Positions 37,830 to 50,230 of a stretch of 64,000 nucleotides of DNA are shown here, piece by piece. Location of the stretch: contig NC_052144.2 of NCBI RefSeq assembly GCF_016086655.4, positions 27,063,896-27,127,895 of the forward strand. The letters run 5' to 3'. How positions within the stretch are numbered: the first letter of the stretch is position 1; every line of letters begins with the position of its first letter. The position numbers and the translations under genes were made by a program. The stretch comes from Lepeophtheirus salmonis. Its lineage: Eukaryota; Arthropoda; Copepoda; Siphonostomatoida; Caligidae. The notes under the pieces were generated by a model, which searched no databases, was not told the DNA's origin, and was given only the letters and a program-made list of their open reading frames with translations.

Positions 37830-38292
37830 TGCTTCACGATTTTGAAAAAGAAAATAATTATTGAAAAAAGAGTTTGCTTTAAATTTTGTGTTGCGAACGA
37901 AATTTCATGTGGTGACGCGTTGAGAATGTTAGAAAAGCTTTCGGTGAATCAGTTTTATCAAAAATTCTTGCATATTTGTAGTACAAAGTGTTCAAGGAGG
38001 TCAAAGTCGAAGTTGCTCAAAAATCAAGGCGATTGATGCTCTTTGTTTCCTTTGATATCCGCGGTTTGGTGCATCATGAATTATCTCCTAAGGGACAAAC
38101 GGTCAATAAGGATTACTATTTGGACGTACTAAGGCGTACCTAATTATGGAATAACAAGTTGTGGAATTTACACGACAATAACGTGCCATCGCACGGAGCC
38201 ACGATTGTGTGCAAATGCAAAGCTAAACACGCAATAAATACCATCAATCAACCACTATGTATATCCACCTCATGGAGCACCGTGATTTTTTT
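37830..38292 (+). pseudogene. SETMAR-type mariner transposase, internally deleted
   Basis: The frame at 37842 reads EKRVCFKFCVANEISCGDAL, matching the EQRVCIKFCxxxxxSxxEAL start typical of this mariner group. After a deletion and frame changes it continues as LFVSFDIRGLVHHELSPKGQ and TVNKDYYLDVLRR. The segment around the second Asp follows as LHDNNVPSH (normally HHDNAPxH). The sequence stops near HAINTINQP, just before the third Asp region. The first Asp (VTxDETW) region lies in the deleted part. Confidence 0.8.
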
Positions 38293-38499
38293 TTTTTGAA
38301 TACATAATAATTTATACTTTAATTAGTATTACTAAAATGAATTACTCACTCACCTAATTTTTGTCACATAAAGGAGTGGAACATTAAAATCTGAACAATT
38401 TGAATTGTATACCTTGACAAGATATAATTTATTTATTGACAATATAATTTCAACAAAATTAATACGATAAATATATGTGTGTCTGAGCTCTTTTAATTA

Positions 38500-39080
38500 T
38501 AAATGTAACCACCATTAACGGTAATTATGGCAGTGTTAGAAGGCCTTGTACCCGCTGTTCATGTAGTCCCTTGTCATGGCGTTGTAGTGCTGCCTGAAAG
38601 AAAATTTGAGGGCCTGTGTATTTGGATGAAGAATACTGCAGGCCTTTCTTTCAACATGCACCCAAAAGGTGTAGTCGAGGTTGCTGGCATCAGGATTGTA
38701 GGGGGAGGGCATAAGTGTCAAAAAAGAGATCATAGGAACTCAAAAGAGTCTTACAACGGAGGAGATGGGTTTCATTCATTCTTGGTGTCAAAAGTCACCA
38801 TCACAAGGCTATTTTTTGTTATTTCTCTGCATAGTCTGGCTTAAATTCCAGATATCTCTTGAATGGGCCTAATGGCCATGATGGATTTGGTCTGGGCTAT
38901 TTTCTTTAACTCTTCCGTGTCCGGTTTTACCTTTTTGACATAGTTATTATTTCTTTCCAATTTTTTGGACATGCTGACAGCGAGGAAGTTGGTACTGGAG
39001 ACGCCAAATACTTGGAGTGCGCGAATAGAAGTTCGTCAATCTCGCTCAAGTATTTTTTTCTTTACTTTTCCATTCGCTAG
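38500..39080 (-). pseudogene. Deleted Tc1/mariner transposase
   Basis: From about 39070 on the minus strand the translation gives a helix-turn-helix-like stretch (VFGVSSTNFLAVSMSKKLE, then KKVKPDTEELKKIAQTKS). After a join come KNSLVMVTFDTKNE and, at 38733-38536, SPYNPDASNLDYTFWVHVER, the third-Asp region (normally SPDxNPLDYxxWxxxE). KACSILHPNTQALK follows. The first two catalytic regions are absent or unreadable. Terminal repeats were not identified with confidence. Confidence 0.75.
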
Positions 39081-41589
39081 GGAACTTAGGTCTGTCTTGT
39101 TTTGTAACTAATCCTTTAATATATCGAAATATAAATTAATTTCAACTACTCAACACTAATTTATTATTTAATTTGTAAGTATTAAGATTTAAATGTATTT
39201 ATAATCAACTTATTTGAAAAAAAAAAAACTTTTTTCTTAAGAATTTTAAGTAATGGATTTTTTCCATAGCATGATTAAATATGGAGTGTACTTTCTTGAA
39301 ATAAGCTCTTTTTGAGTAATATGAAAAACAATGAATGTTTTTATTATTAATAAGTTAAATGATTTCCCATGAGATTGTATCAATGTGAAAAACAACTTTT
39401 ATAAAAAAAAATATTTTTAGAAGAAGGTGTTATCACTTTAAATAATAAGAAATGTTTTTACTAGGAATGAGTTTTGTGTATTTTTTTTGCAACCGAGTGG
39501 ACACAGGTAATTGAACTTTGGAATAAAGCATAGAGTACCGAATATTTACCGGGGTAATGTAATACTCTCAAATTTTCTTTATTACAAATCTACCATTGTA
39601 ACTAAGTAATACTCATAAGTGACTTTTGAGTGATAGATGTCAAAATTGAGGAGCTATTGGCCTCCAATTTTTGGAGGATAATAGCAATGAAATAGTGTGG
39701 GATTATGTTGGGATTAATATATGACGCCGTTTTTATGAAATTAACCCTCCTCTATCCAGCTTTGAAATTGTTACAACCAAAGCTATAAGTTAAATACTCA
39801 AGCAGAGCCCAAGTGATTTTTTTTAAACAACTAAACCGAAATTATTTATTTTAATTAATTATTTATGTTTCATGAAAACTTAATGTCTCTATCAAGATTA
39901 CAAATGAAATTTGCATCAATTCCTTTGTTTTCAAACCCATCCTCCAACGGAGTCTCTACTAAAATATACATATATCCTTAAAGCAGATTATATATTCGCA
40001 TTTACAGTAAGATAAATTTTTCTATCCTTAACAAAAAATTGATCCAAAAATCTTTATCTTGAGTGGAACTTATCTCTGACTTAATTTCTTCAACTAATAG
40101 CTCATAAGTAAGACTTTGAAAATAATGAGCATAAAGGGGTGGATCCCAAATAAGATTTACAAATAATTCTGAAGATTTAATTTATAAATTACATTTAAAG
40201 GCGTGGACTCGAGACGGATAGATCCACAATCTTTCATCCTTTATATTTTATTTGTCTATCTGAAAGTCTTTTAAGGGAAGTGACTGTCCAAGAATCCAAG
40301 TTTTTATCAATTTTATATGTTGACTACGAAAATACTTTCTTCTACTAGAGTTGCTGAGGGATTTAACTATAGAGCATCCATATATTCCCTTGAAACCAAC
40401 AAGGCAAATTCTGCGAATGTAAAACAAAATCGCATATTTCAAGATAATAAAGATTTTAGTAATTATTTTTTTAGTAGTTAAGACATTTTGACAATATAAA
40501 ATTATTTTTTTTCGCTTTGTTTTAAAGCTTTGGTTGGCGATGAGTAAGAGTGCAGGAAGCAAATAATTAATAATCATATTTGAAGTAATTGTAAACATTT
40601 CTTTCTGAGTTTTCCAAGCAGATAATTACGTCACAAACAATTATACATTTCGTTTGCTAACTCATAACTTATATATTATACATTTAAGAGAAGGACTCAA
40701 TATTTCAAAAATAAATGTACCCAGAAATGTTTGTATACAAAAAAGATAAAAAGCTTAAGTATAAAAAGAAATACATAACCTTTTAAACTATCAAGGTCAC
40801 ATCTTTCATTGCTGTTAATTTTCACATGTATTGGTTCATTCATTTCCTCCAAAGTTGAAACAAGAAATATATGAAATATGTCCAAGAAAGCTGATGCAAT
40901 TTTGTAGTAGCAATCTGAACAGAATTTTATATATTTCAAAGCTAATATGATAATTATTTTATAATTGAGAAAGAAATATTAAAGTATAAATTATTAAATA
41001 GTGAATGAACTCACTAAAGACTAAGAATAATTTTGTTGGACCAATTGGGATTTATTAGCGTAAATCCTTGATGGACTAACTCAGAGTAGAATTGAGCATC
41101 GACATTGAAGTCATTCAAGCCTATATGTTGTTGCTATATAAGGAGTAAGATTTGTGCTTATTTCCTTTCTCTCACGGCTGTTTGCAGAAGATCTAATAAA
41201 ACGCTATGACAGCTTATTTGCTTTCCTCCGAAATATTCTTCAAATTGTCATCTTATAACGTTTATTTTCAGATTATTTTCTTTTTTCGTAACTGCCAGAC
41301 CTCTTTTATACAACAATGTTCAGAAATTCCTTGTTTTTATATTTGGTTTCTCTTAAGGCTAGAACAAAAAACAAGTTATTAATAAAACATTACCAATCTT
41401 CCCATACTACGCACATAACCTTAAAATCTCATCAAATGATTTAATTTTCCGATAATAATCGACATATTCATCAATTGTCAATCATTTTATTGATATTTTT
41501 ATACATTCTATTGAATAACCCTTTCATTTCACTAAATTATATATAACTTTTTTTATATTTCAATGTGGAAAAGTAAATTAATTTTTGAA
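39081..41589. other. Non-coding stretch
   Basis: No supported gene. Minus-strand frames at 40248-40598 and 40697-40939 are the longest but are Lys/Ile/Leu-rich with no recognisable domain. Confidence 0.4.
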
Positions 41590-41810
41590 GCGACATAGCT
41601 CTATAGACAAAGAGCTTGATAGAAATTACTCTCTTGAACTCAATGGGCGTAGGATTGATTCACGGTCGCTCCGACCGAGGGAAATATAACTATCGCACTA
41701 TTTTTTCAAAGACAATTTAGGTTAAATGAAGTTGTTATATTACGATAATATTTACTTATACTTAATCAGTGCAACTCCATCTGACGAATTTTATATAGCA
41801 TTAAATAAAA
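41590..41810 (+). repeat. tRNA-derived SINE, copy C
   Basis: The head holds TAGCTCTATAGAC at 41596 and a better B box than the other copies, GTAGGATTGATTCACGGTCG at about 41652. A self-complementary GGTCGCTCCGACC follows. The tail TACTTATACTTAATCAGTGC and the following ACTCCATCTGACGAATT match copies A and B. It is more diverged than they are from each other. Confidence 0.7.
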
Positions 41811-44800
41811 TAAGTAATTTTTATAGCTACAAAACTTTATCAATCAATTCTTATATAGCACTAAAAAATAAATTCTTGCCCTTGGTTTGAGAAGATATGT
41901 CCTAGATGGATTTTACCCCAAGAAACATACAAATAACCTTTAAGGCACAAAATTTCAGGGATGCAACATTTCATATATGAACAATAATACTTGATATTTA
42001 AATAAATACGCAAAAATCTGTTTTCAAGCAACCAATCAAAATTATAAATAGAAAGATATTTTTTAAATTCTATATTACAAAGTCTTCAGTATACGACAAA
42101 TTAGCATTTTTGTCTTTGTAAACAAAAATAAATTTTTTTCAGTGTTTCAAAGAAAAAGGTCAAGTTTTTTTTTTTTTAAATTGTACTTACAAAGCATTTT
42201 CTCCGATATAGAAAAATATACAGATATACTCCCAATTTTTTCTCATACTTCATGTTTTTGTCTTTTATTTATATCTTTCAAGGCCAAAAATAACATTAAA
42301 TTATGTATATATTGGCAAAAATATTTTATTTTAAATTACATTGAAGGGCAAAAGCAGAAATTTCGAATTTTAAAAACATTTTATGTTTTTAGAGGTAAAA
42401 GCAATTTAAAAAATACTGTTTCCATAAGAGTGTTCCAAAAAAGTTGGTGAAATAAATAATTGTTGCTTTTTATAAGCTTCGAGCGAGATATCGTACCTAA
42501 AAATGGTATTGCAGAACAATTTATATAGGTTAAAAAAACGTCCACTGTTGATGCCTCTTCGAAAAAAAAAAATTATATTTATTGTCTGAAGTTAAATTAT
42601 ATTTTTAGTTTTTTATGAGAGGCATAATAGTTATAAGTATTTAATGCGTTCAGAGATTTTTTACTATTGACAAAACATAGATCACAGAATTTGCATGACA
42701 TTTTGTGTAAAAAATAAAATGAAGTCCTTCAAAACATTTGAAATGTTGATAATGGCATACCATGAAACTGCACTGAGTAAAAACATATATGTTTATATGT
42801 ACTATAAACTCTTCCTTATGGCTAGAAAGATGTCAATGACCAGGCTTGCTCTAGACACCAATGCACTTTGAAAACGTTAAATCAGTAATAACAACAATTT
42901 AACAATAATCCATCATCTTTTGACTACAAAAATCTGTATTATTTTAGATTATAAATTCAGATGTATAAAATATATCGGAGGAAAAGTATGCTATGTGTAT
43001 AGTGATGTTTGTAGTATCATATGCGACAATTGGTGAGGATAAATATACTTTTATATTGCTAATTTTTATATTTCTATACTATACTTTTACTCCATGGAAG
43101 CAATCTCGATATGATTTGAAAAAAGGGTTAAAAAAGCTTAATTTACTTCATTACAAAATGTGATATCATGATGAACAACTTATAACTGTGATGTCAATCT
43201 ACATGATTAAATATTCTGTTGTATTGTGGGGTATGAAACAGGTATTTAATCTATGGGTACATGTAATAAAAATATACAAAATGAGATTTAAAGAAGGAGT
43301 GAGAAAGGAAAAACCTACGCCATTTTTTTTTTAAACAAGAGTAATTTTGCATAAGTTACTTGTATGTAGATTTAATTAATCTTGTTTAATATTCTTCATA
43401 TTTCATGTTTATTATAATAAAAGCATACTTAATATGTGAACTTGGTTCATTGCTAATTTATTTTACTTTCCTTTTGATTAAATTTGCATTTAATTTTATT
43501 GTTGCAAATTTAACTTCCTAGAAACTCTTTGAGTTAAATTAATGAAATTAATATATATGAAGAATAAAACATAATTTGTTCGCAAAAACTTTTACACTGT
43601 GTCCAATTGGGCTTATCAATTACTTTAATATGCAATCTACGACGTCATTTTAAACCATCTGATAGATACTTGAGTAGTAAATAGTTATAAAACTGTATTA
43701 ATTAAATAATTGTGGAAAAATTGAGTTCGATATTTTTTTTTGTAGCAATAAGAAATGTGTTTTTAGATATTCTAAAGATAGCTAGAGTTTTTGTAGTTTC
43801 AACTTTGACGGGATTTTTTATGTTTCAATGCCGTAATCATAATTCTATAATTTTTGAGGAGGGATCGTTTAAAGTATTTAAAATGATTAAGTTCATGAAT
43901 GATGGATATTAATACTGATGATTTCTTAAAGACATACCTATAATTGTAAGTCATTTTTGGAAACAAAGTATAATTTTTGTTTATTTCCTTCCTCTTAAAG
44001 TTGCTTGCAGCTTGTGATGTACTATATAGGTATATGTTTTGTAATAATATATAAGTAGTCACAATCTGATCTTATATATATGTTATAGTTAGAAGATACT
44101 TAAAGAAGAAAAACTAATTTTACCGTTTAGAAAACGAAAAACGGTGGATGTGTGTGTTCTATCCTCTTTATTGTAAATTATTTAAATAAGTTGTGGTGTT
44201 ATAAAAGAAGAATTCTTGCCTATCCTTGCTGTTAATTGATTTAAAAATCCATAATAAAATAATTATATAAATAGACTAACAATGCTCCTCATTCAGTAAT
44301 ACCATATATCATGTTCTCACCTAATCCACTAGCTCTTAGACAAATCCCATCCTTAAAGAGACTACAGCTGTGGAATATATATATTAGAATAAAGACCTAT
44401 ATTCATGTATCAAATATCTTCCACAGCTAATCTAATAAACATCGAGCTGCTCTCCTAGAAAACATTTTTTATATTGTCGCAGTTCCGTTGCAATTTTTTG
44501 GGTTCTTTTATTTTACATACCGGAGGTTCATATTTTATTCAACTCAAAAATGTATGTTTTACACGTAACTAATTAAAATACTTATATTGCATTATTATCT
44601 ATTAACCCTATTTTGAAAAATAGACTTGAGTATGAAGTATAATTAAAAAGAATTTTACTCAACTAATAATTCCATAAAGAACCAAATTTCTTTACTTCAA
44701 TATTATTGGTGTAAGATGGTGCAACTGTACTTGTCTATCTAAAAAGCTACTATCTAGGTCCAATTGATTAATTTATAGTATTATCTTGATTCTTACCTAT

Positions 44801-44833
44801 TACTCCTTAATATATATATATTTTTCTTTCAGA
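41811..44833. other. Non-coding stretch upstream of the host exon
   Basis: No gene supported. Any 5' exon or promoter of the gene whose exon lies at 44.9 kb could be here, but I see no CpG-rich stretch or clear exon. Frames at 42142, 43712 and 43799 are unrecognised. Confidence 0.4.
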
Positions 44834-44878
44834 TTAAAATTCGAATAGTTTATATAGATTAATCTCTAAAACATCGAA

Positions 44879-45179
44879 ATGACCTGCTTTGTGTGCAATT
44901 TACCCATACTAAGTCATCAAGTAGGACTTGTTTGGCAGGGTTCAAATGGCGTGGATGACATTCTTCGTGATCAAATAGAAATGGATATAGTTCAAGGACG
45001 TCTTGGAAATAATGCTGGGAAGAGAGATTCCATTGCACAAATCACAACCATTGAATCTCCCTTTGATTGTTATAATTCCCCGCCTGATGGTCGATCTGGA
45101 AAAAAGAGAAGATCCTCTTTGGCACATCTTGGAGATATTTTTAGAGATTGGAGTCTCAAGGATCGTGATAAAGGAGGAG
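44879..45179 (+). CDS. Host gene exon, basic Ser-rich protein of unknown function
   Basis: A pyrimidine-rich acceptor (TTTTTCTTTCAG) ends at 44833. All frames then meet a stop before the methionine at 44879, so this could be a first coding exon with a short 5' untranslated part. Alternatively, a later acceptor (GTTTGGCAG, ending at 44938, preceded by TACTAAG) would make codons before Gly21 intronic. The protein has no membrane segment. Residues 74-88 (GKKRRSSLAHLGDIF) form a basic patch with a protein-kinase-A-like RRSS site, and residues 49-60 are another Ser/Thr stretch. The exon ends at GGAGGAG|GT at 45179 in phase 1, which joins in frame to 58257. The donor is weak. I do not recognise the protein. 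Codon content is clearly richer than in surrounding frames. Confidence 0.7.
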
Positions 45180-46023
45180 GTTTGGTCACTTTACATTATA
45201 TTTATTTATGAGATTGCTTATTAGTTACAAAAACACAAATTTGATATAATGATTGTTTTAAAATATTATACTTGTGTTAAACATATCATTATATTTAATA
45301 TATAAGTTCAGGGTTTCTTTGTCCCGAATTTGCCAATTTTAATAAGTTTACAAGCCGATATATGACTCCTTCGAGACAGAAAGATATTAAAGAAACAATC
45401 ATTTTCTATAACTCCAAACAAAACTATAAATCTATGTGAAATATTTATAACTTTGGAAGATGTCGCTTTTAATAATAACGTATGTATTTTTTTATTCATT
45501 TTGCAGTAATAGCCTTGTTAGTTCAATTATATACAGAAAAACCCAAGAAGACAAAAAAAAACCTCATGTAGAGTGTAGACCACTCCTTTGGGCAAATATT
45601 AACCACATGATCTTTGTTTTACTACTTGCCTCATGGTTTTACTATCCACAAAATGAAAAATATATTCAATAAAATTTATATCAGATTTTTCCAAAACATA
45701 TGCTACAATACTAAAGATTGCTTGTAGGAATTAAATTTTGTAAGAAAAAAAAGCTTATTGTGTTAAGGATGTAATATATTACTGCTAAAAAGTAAATGAA
45801 TAACAAAAAAAGTTATTCTATATAACTTAATTATAGAATTTGGATGAATACTTAGAAATTAAACTAATTTTCAAATATTAACAATATTCCTTTATATCCA
45901 AACAATTTTCTAATTTTTGTCTCTTGGAAACATTCACGATACAACTCTAGAACTAACACAAGTCAATAGAACTTTTCTTTTTCAGTTAAGCTTTTATTTC
46001 AAAGCCTGTAATTTTTAATATTC

Positions 46024-46300
46024 GACGAGGGGTGTCTGAAAAGTTTCTGCCCTAATAAAGAAAAAAAAAATTATGAATTTTTAAGTCATTTTTCAACATA
46101 CTCTCCGTGTAACTCTAAACTCTTCTACGGGAGATGCTCCCATTTTTGTTACCCGTCTAAATAGTACTCGGGGGTTTTTATCTGCAAAATAATTGTTTTT
46201 GAGAATCCTTTTGTTTTTGCCTCAATTACTCCAAGTCGGATTGAATTATACACGTCAAATTTTAACACAACCAGCCATTATGTGACCGCTATTGTTTCAA
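46024..46300 (-). mobile_element. Mariner C-terminal piece related to the 18.9 kb element
   Basis: The left end CGAGGGGTGTCTGAAAAGTT matches the inverted ends at 18923-19432. On the minus strand the frame reads PEYYLDG, then QKWEHL and SLELHGEYVEK, the standard mariner C-terminus. The right part seems to be replaced by a different transposase from about 46300, so one element is truncated or interrupted by the other. Confidence 0.7.
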
Positions 46301-47278
46301 TCTATTTAAAGGTTATATTTTCAAAATCACAGTCTTTACACGTCACCTGAATACCATGCAAGAGTTGATGACAAACTTCTCTGACAAGTTGTCCCATGCA
46401 CCCATTATGTGAGATATAGCGGACATGTGAGAGGGTTAGCCGTGCTGAGTCCACAAGTAGTTCCCCTACTGTTAATTTGTCTTGGGCCATGGCAAGAAGG
46501 TGTACCTAAACATTTTATAATAGGCCTCATGCCCTATTTTTCTGTCCAGCCTTGAAAAAGAAGGGAGGCGTATTTTTTCCAGCAGAGGCCATCAGAAGAC
46601 TATTGTTGGGAACGGATATTTGGTGTTGTATGCTCCTTGTGCCTCTTCTTTTGTTTTCGCAAACCAGAAGTCGTTCCGGCAGTTGTGGAATTAATCAACT
46701 GTGAAAATTTTCTTGTCTGAGAAAATTTACACAATTTACCCATTTACCTTCATCCATGTGATGATTTGTTTGCACCTCTCGAGCCTCTTGGATTTCATTT
46801 CCTCTTTCAGAAGGTGGCGTAAGGTCCTTGTGAAAGAAAATAATGCCAAGTTGTGCTTTATAGCCTTTCTCACGGTCCTATGAGCTACAGAGAAGTCTTA
46901 CGGGATCCCACTTTATATTCTTCTTCAAACTTAACAAAAAATTCGTATCCCTTATTAAAATATGCCATCCACTTCCTGACATCCTGGAGAGGTATTTTCT
47001 ATAATATTTCAACTTGCCCAACTTAAAAACCAGGCTCCTATAACACTTAATAATGTTTGTAATCTTCATCTTATCCCCTCCAGCATCTAGGAGATCTGAG
47101 ATGCATTAGCTTTTTGCTGGTTGCTCGCTCATGAAGATGAAATTACTTAATGATTAGTTTAGTTTGTTTAAGTAAAAGGACGGTGGAAACAGAATATAAA
47201 AAAGAATAACTAAACATTTTTATAGTAATGAAAAAATAAACATTAATTAATAGTCTATGTCTTGCTTCCCTACCCTGT
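46300..47278 (-). mobile_element. Tc1/mariner element, minus strand, decayed
   Basis: The right end, reverse-complemented, begins CAGGGTAGGGAAGCAAGACA (about 47258-47277). No matching left end remains, since the element abuts the piece at 46024-46300. The interior codes for a transposase pseudogene. Its ends resemble those of the element at 48146-49177 in their first bases (CAGGGTAG), though the transposases belong to different subfamilies. Confidence 0.65.
46302..47069 (-). pseudogene. Tc1/mariner transposase pseudogene
   Basis: From 47069 the frame starts MKITNIIKCYRSL with helix-turn-helix character. It then reads AIKHNLALFSFTRTLRHLLK and KRLERCKQI. IFSDKKIFTVD (about 46694-46724) retains the first catalytic Asp. 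NDFWFAKTKEEAQGAYNTKY follows. The second region, in another frame, reads LWTQHG-PSHM, with His instead of the Asp of TQDGAP. A deletion then joins it to LSEKFVINSCMVFR and RVKTVILKI near 46330-46400. The third Asp region is lost. Stops and frameshifts are several. Confidence 0.8.
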
Positions 47279-48145
47279 ATATTTATTAACATTGTAGTAA
47301 GCTAATCCAATCTAAAACCCTGTACATTTCGTAAAAACATAAATCAAACTAAAAACACATCTAGCATCCATTTGAAGAATGTTTAAATTTTCCTTTTACC
47401 TTGTTTTAGACTGGTACTGTAAAACAAATAAATATTTGGTTTTGAAATTTCAAATTATATGAACTTTTTACACGTGTAAAAAAAATAGTATACTTCTCAC
47501 TCTAATTTGAGGTTGATAACTACGAATCTGTTATTGATTTTCATATCAAGTCTGGTTGGTAAGAATTTTCAATTTGAATTGTTAGATTATTTTAAATCTT
47601 TTTATGGTTTTGAAACAACTTTTGAATTGGTCAATAAAATCAATAGTACATCAGAAAATACAACCTTAACTTTGCAAAAATGTATAACATCTTTGCAAAG
47701 AGTATTTATATTTTATTTGGGATTTTTTGAAAGTTTATTTTCCTCTCACATTCTTTAAAAAAAATTATAATCCATCAAAAAATAAAATTAAAGTAATGTC
47801 TAATCACTTTTTTTTATTATATTCCTAATTATTATTAAAAAAAGATTAATTGATTTTCAAGAGACTCATAACTCGCACAAACTGAAATGTGTAGCTAAAT
47901 CCGCTATAAATATATATTTTAAAATCAGTATTTAAAAATCATTTTCGTCCACTCTTAATATTGACTTTAAAAAAATTAAAAAATATATTTTTTTAAATAT
48001 CAACAGAGCAGTTATGGATTTTTTATTTACAAATAATCCCTATATAGTTTTAAAAATTACAAAAATTCCGTCACCAGATATATTTTTTAAGTATATATAG
48101 ATGTGGTATGATTTGTTTACAAAGTTATACAATCTGAGGCAATAT
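47279..48145. other. Non-coding stretch within the intron
   Basis: No supported gene. The frame at 47507-47758 is unrecognised. Confidence 0.45.
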
Positions 48146-48300
48146 CAGGATGGACAAGGTTAATCCAGAGTAACTTTAACGGCTAATTATGAGACCTGTA
48201 GAGACCATGTGATAAAAAATTCAAAATTTGCGACAATTTAAATGTGTTCGCTGTATAATTTATTACCAGTTTTTTTATTTTATTATCTCGTCGTCCAACT

Positions 48301-49010
48301 ATGAAAAAAATAAGGAGAATTTCCATCTTTTCTCGCTCGCCGCCCGAGACACTCCACACTAATTCCTTCTTAAAATATCCTAAATCAACAGTTAATGACG
48401 TGATTAAGGCCTTTAAGGAGAAAGAAGAGATTGAGAGAGCAGTACATTCAACAAGATCTGATAAAATTGGAAATAAAAAGGTTATTAGCTGCAGAACAAT
48501 CAACAAGATCTGATAAAATTTGAATTAAAAGGTTCATAGCAGCAGTATATTCAACAAGATCTGATAAAAATCGAAATAAAAGGTTTATGGCTGGCTTAAA
48601 ACGATGAATTGATACACATCCAGACATGCCCATCGCTAGGTTGGCCAACGATCGAAAAGAGATGAAAGGGACACCAAAAATCCCATCAGGATTGACCTAG
48701 GTTATTTGTCTAGAGTCAAAGTGACAAAGCATCTGCTAACAAACCTGAATAAGTTAGACAAAATGAGCAAATGCAGGATTCTTATTCACAAAATGAAAAG
48801 CAAAGGTGGTTAAGTTTTTTTTTGTTTTTTTTTGACGATAATTCATCACCATTGACGCCAAAAATAACCGTAGAAACGATAAATTGATCAATCTGGACCC
48901 TGGTGAAGACCAACCAGTCATGAAAACAAAGAATGCGGCTTCGGTTATGGTCCTGGTGGGCATCAAGACACGACAATGAAGGACTTGGATAGGGACAAGG
49001 AAAAAGGGCA
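48301..49010 (+). pseudogene. Tc1/mariner transposase pseudogene, C-terminus lost
   Basis: The first frame carries a helix-turn-helix, PKSTVNDVIKAFKEKEE, near residue 27. A short tandem-like region follows in which ACAAGATCTGATAAAAT recurs three times (about 48452-48570). Next come IDTHPDMPIARLANDRKEMK, the second helix-turn-helix, and HKMKSKGG. TIDAKNNRRNDKLINLDPGE then follows, with KTKNAASVMVL after it, matching the usual FxxDAKxNRRNDRWI...MRTKxPAxVMVLG. The FSDEK segment with the first Asp is damaged by a T-run. The second and third Asp regions are missing. It is dead. Confidence 0.8.
48440..48575 (+). repeat. Short internal triplication
   Basis: Words of the form TCAACAAGATCTGATAAAA, each followed by a similar 20-30 base piece with AAATAAAAGGTT, recur three times at about 48447, 48498 and 48552. 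This looks like local tandem duplication inside the transposase pseudogene. Confidence 0.7.
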
Positions 49011-49177
49011 TTTCAGGCGCCATGTATAGATCGTGATCAAAAAGGAAGGCTTTCATTATGAATAATTATTTTACATTTAATGTGGCTTACAAATCAATAA
49101 AAACTATTTTTTTTATCTCTTATAGAAATCTCTTAACAAGCCGTTAAAGTTATTTCGGATTTACCTTGTCTACCCTG

Positions 49178-49804
49178 AAATACATAGACTTGCTTAAATT
49201 TAGCACAGTATACTTATAAATATTTGCTATTGTCCGGATATATTGAGAAATTATATGAGTCAAGAATTTTTTTATTACATTACTTCTAGTTAGTAAAATT
49301 AACAAATTTAGTTAGGTTAAACTTCTGTCCAAATATTTTTTTAAATGCTTTTGACAATTCATTTTTTTACGTTTCTTAAAGAACCATAAAAATGTCTAAA
49401 TGAAATGTAGCATCTTTGCCTATCTGTCGGTTCACCTGCATATCACAGCCAATGAGCAGCTACTGATATCTACAAAAATTTCAAATACGTTTATTTACTT
49501 GGATTAACAAAAAAAGTGCCAATTTTGACTATCTTAACCTTGATGACCTTTTTTAAGAAAGAATATTTATATAGCCAAGCTTTATGAATTAAATAAATAA
49601 AACATGTAAAAAATATATATATATTTCCATGAAAACTTAGTAGGACCTAATTTTATAGAAAAAAATTACCTCCGAGGTCATTGTCCACAGTGTGTCCCTA
49701 CGAATTGTGAACGAGTTTTCCCAAGCCCAATTTTATCAAGATTAACAAAAAGTACAATTAGTAAGACAATGATACTTTATATATTTATTTTACATCATAT
49801 TAAC
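49178..49804. other. Non-coding stretch within the intron
   Basis: No supported gene or repeat was recognised. Confidence 0.45.
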
Positions 49805-50230
49805 TATTAAAACCCTTGGCCTCTACCATGGCATTGTTCCTAAACCTGAATACAATGCAGGTATTCTTCACGTAATCCTCCAACATTTAAGCTCACTCCT
49901 TTTCCACAGAAGCCATTAGCATTAACTTGGGAGGTATCATAAGCCGTCTTTTCGATTGCACCCTAAATCTCATAATCAGGAGAGTTGCAGTCTGTTGAAG
50001 ACCAAGGCAAATTAATATGTGCCAGAAATTCGCCACATTTGTCTTAATACCACTTTTGATTTTTTTTTAAAAGCTCTTGTTATGGTCCAACAGTTTTTTA
50101 ATCTCGGTAAAGAGACACTTGGAGCAAAGTACCGATGCAGGAGATCTAGACATAAATCAAGAGTCCTGATACTCGGGTTATTTTTGTCTCTATCTCCGTT
50201 CACCTTGTCTGGTGAGGAATTTTTTTTTGA
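49805..50230 (-). pseudogene. Mariner-type transposase C-terminal pseudogene
   Basis: On the minus strand, from about 50040 down, the frame reads FLAHINLPWSSTDCNSPDYE and continues IWGAIERRAYDTS, which is the third-Asp region (normally SPDLNPxDYxIWGxxExxAxxxP). It goes on to EEYLHCIQVQEQCHGRGQGF at the end. Upstream (50203-50012) a frame with SVSLPRLKNCWTITRAFKKK is probably part of the same relic but is not clearly aligned. Ends were not found. Confidence 0.65.

Larger units (their letters stand above)
48146..49177 (+). mobile_element. Tc1/mariner element with about 50-bp inverted ends
   Basis: The left end CAGGATGGACAAGGTTAATC continues to AACTTTAACGGC. The right end, reverse-complemented, is CAGGGTAGACAAGGTAAATC, also continuing to AACTTTAACGGC. 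The repeats extend for about 50 bp, which fixes both limits. Internal sequence is a plus-strand transposase pseudogene that has lost its C-terminal third. Confidence 0.85.

Noticed and set aside
38527..38844. 105-codon plus-strand frame
   Set aside because: It lies opposite the transposase third-Asp region on the minus strand, which gives the meaningful protein.
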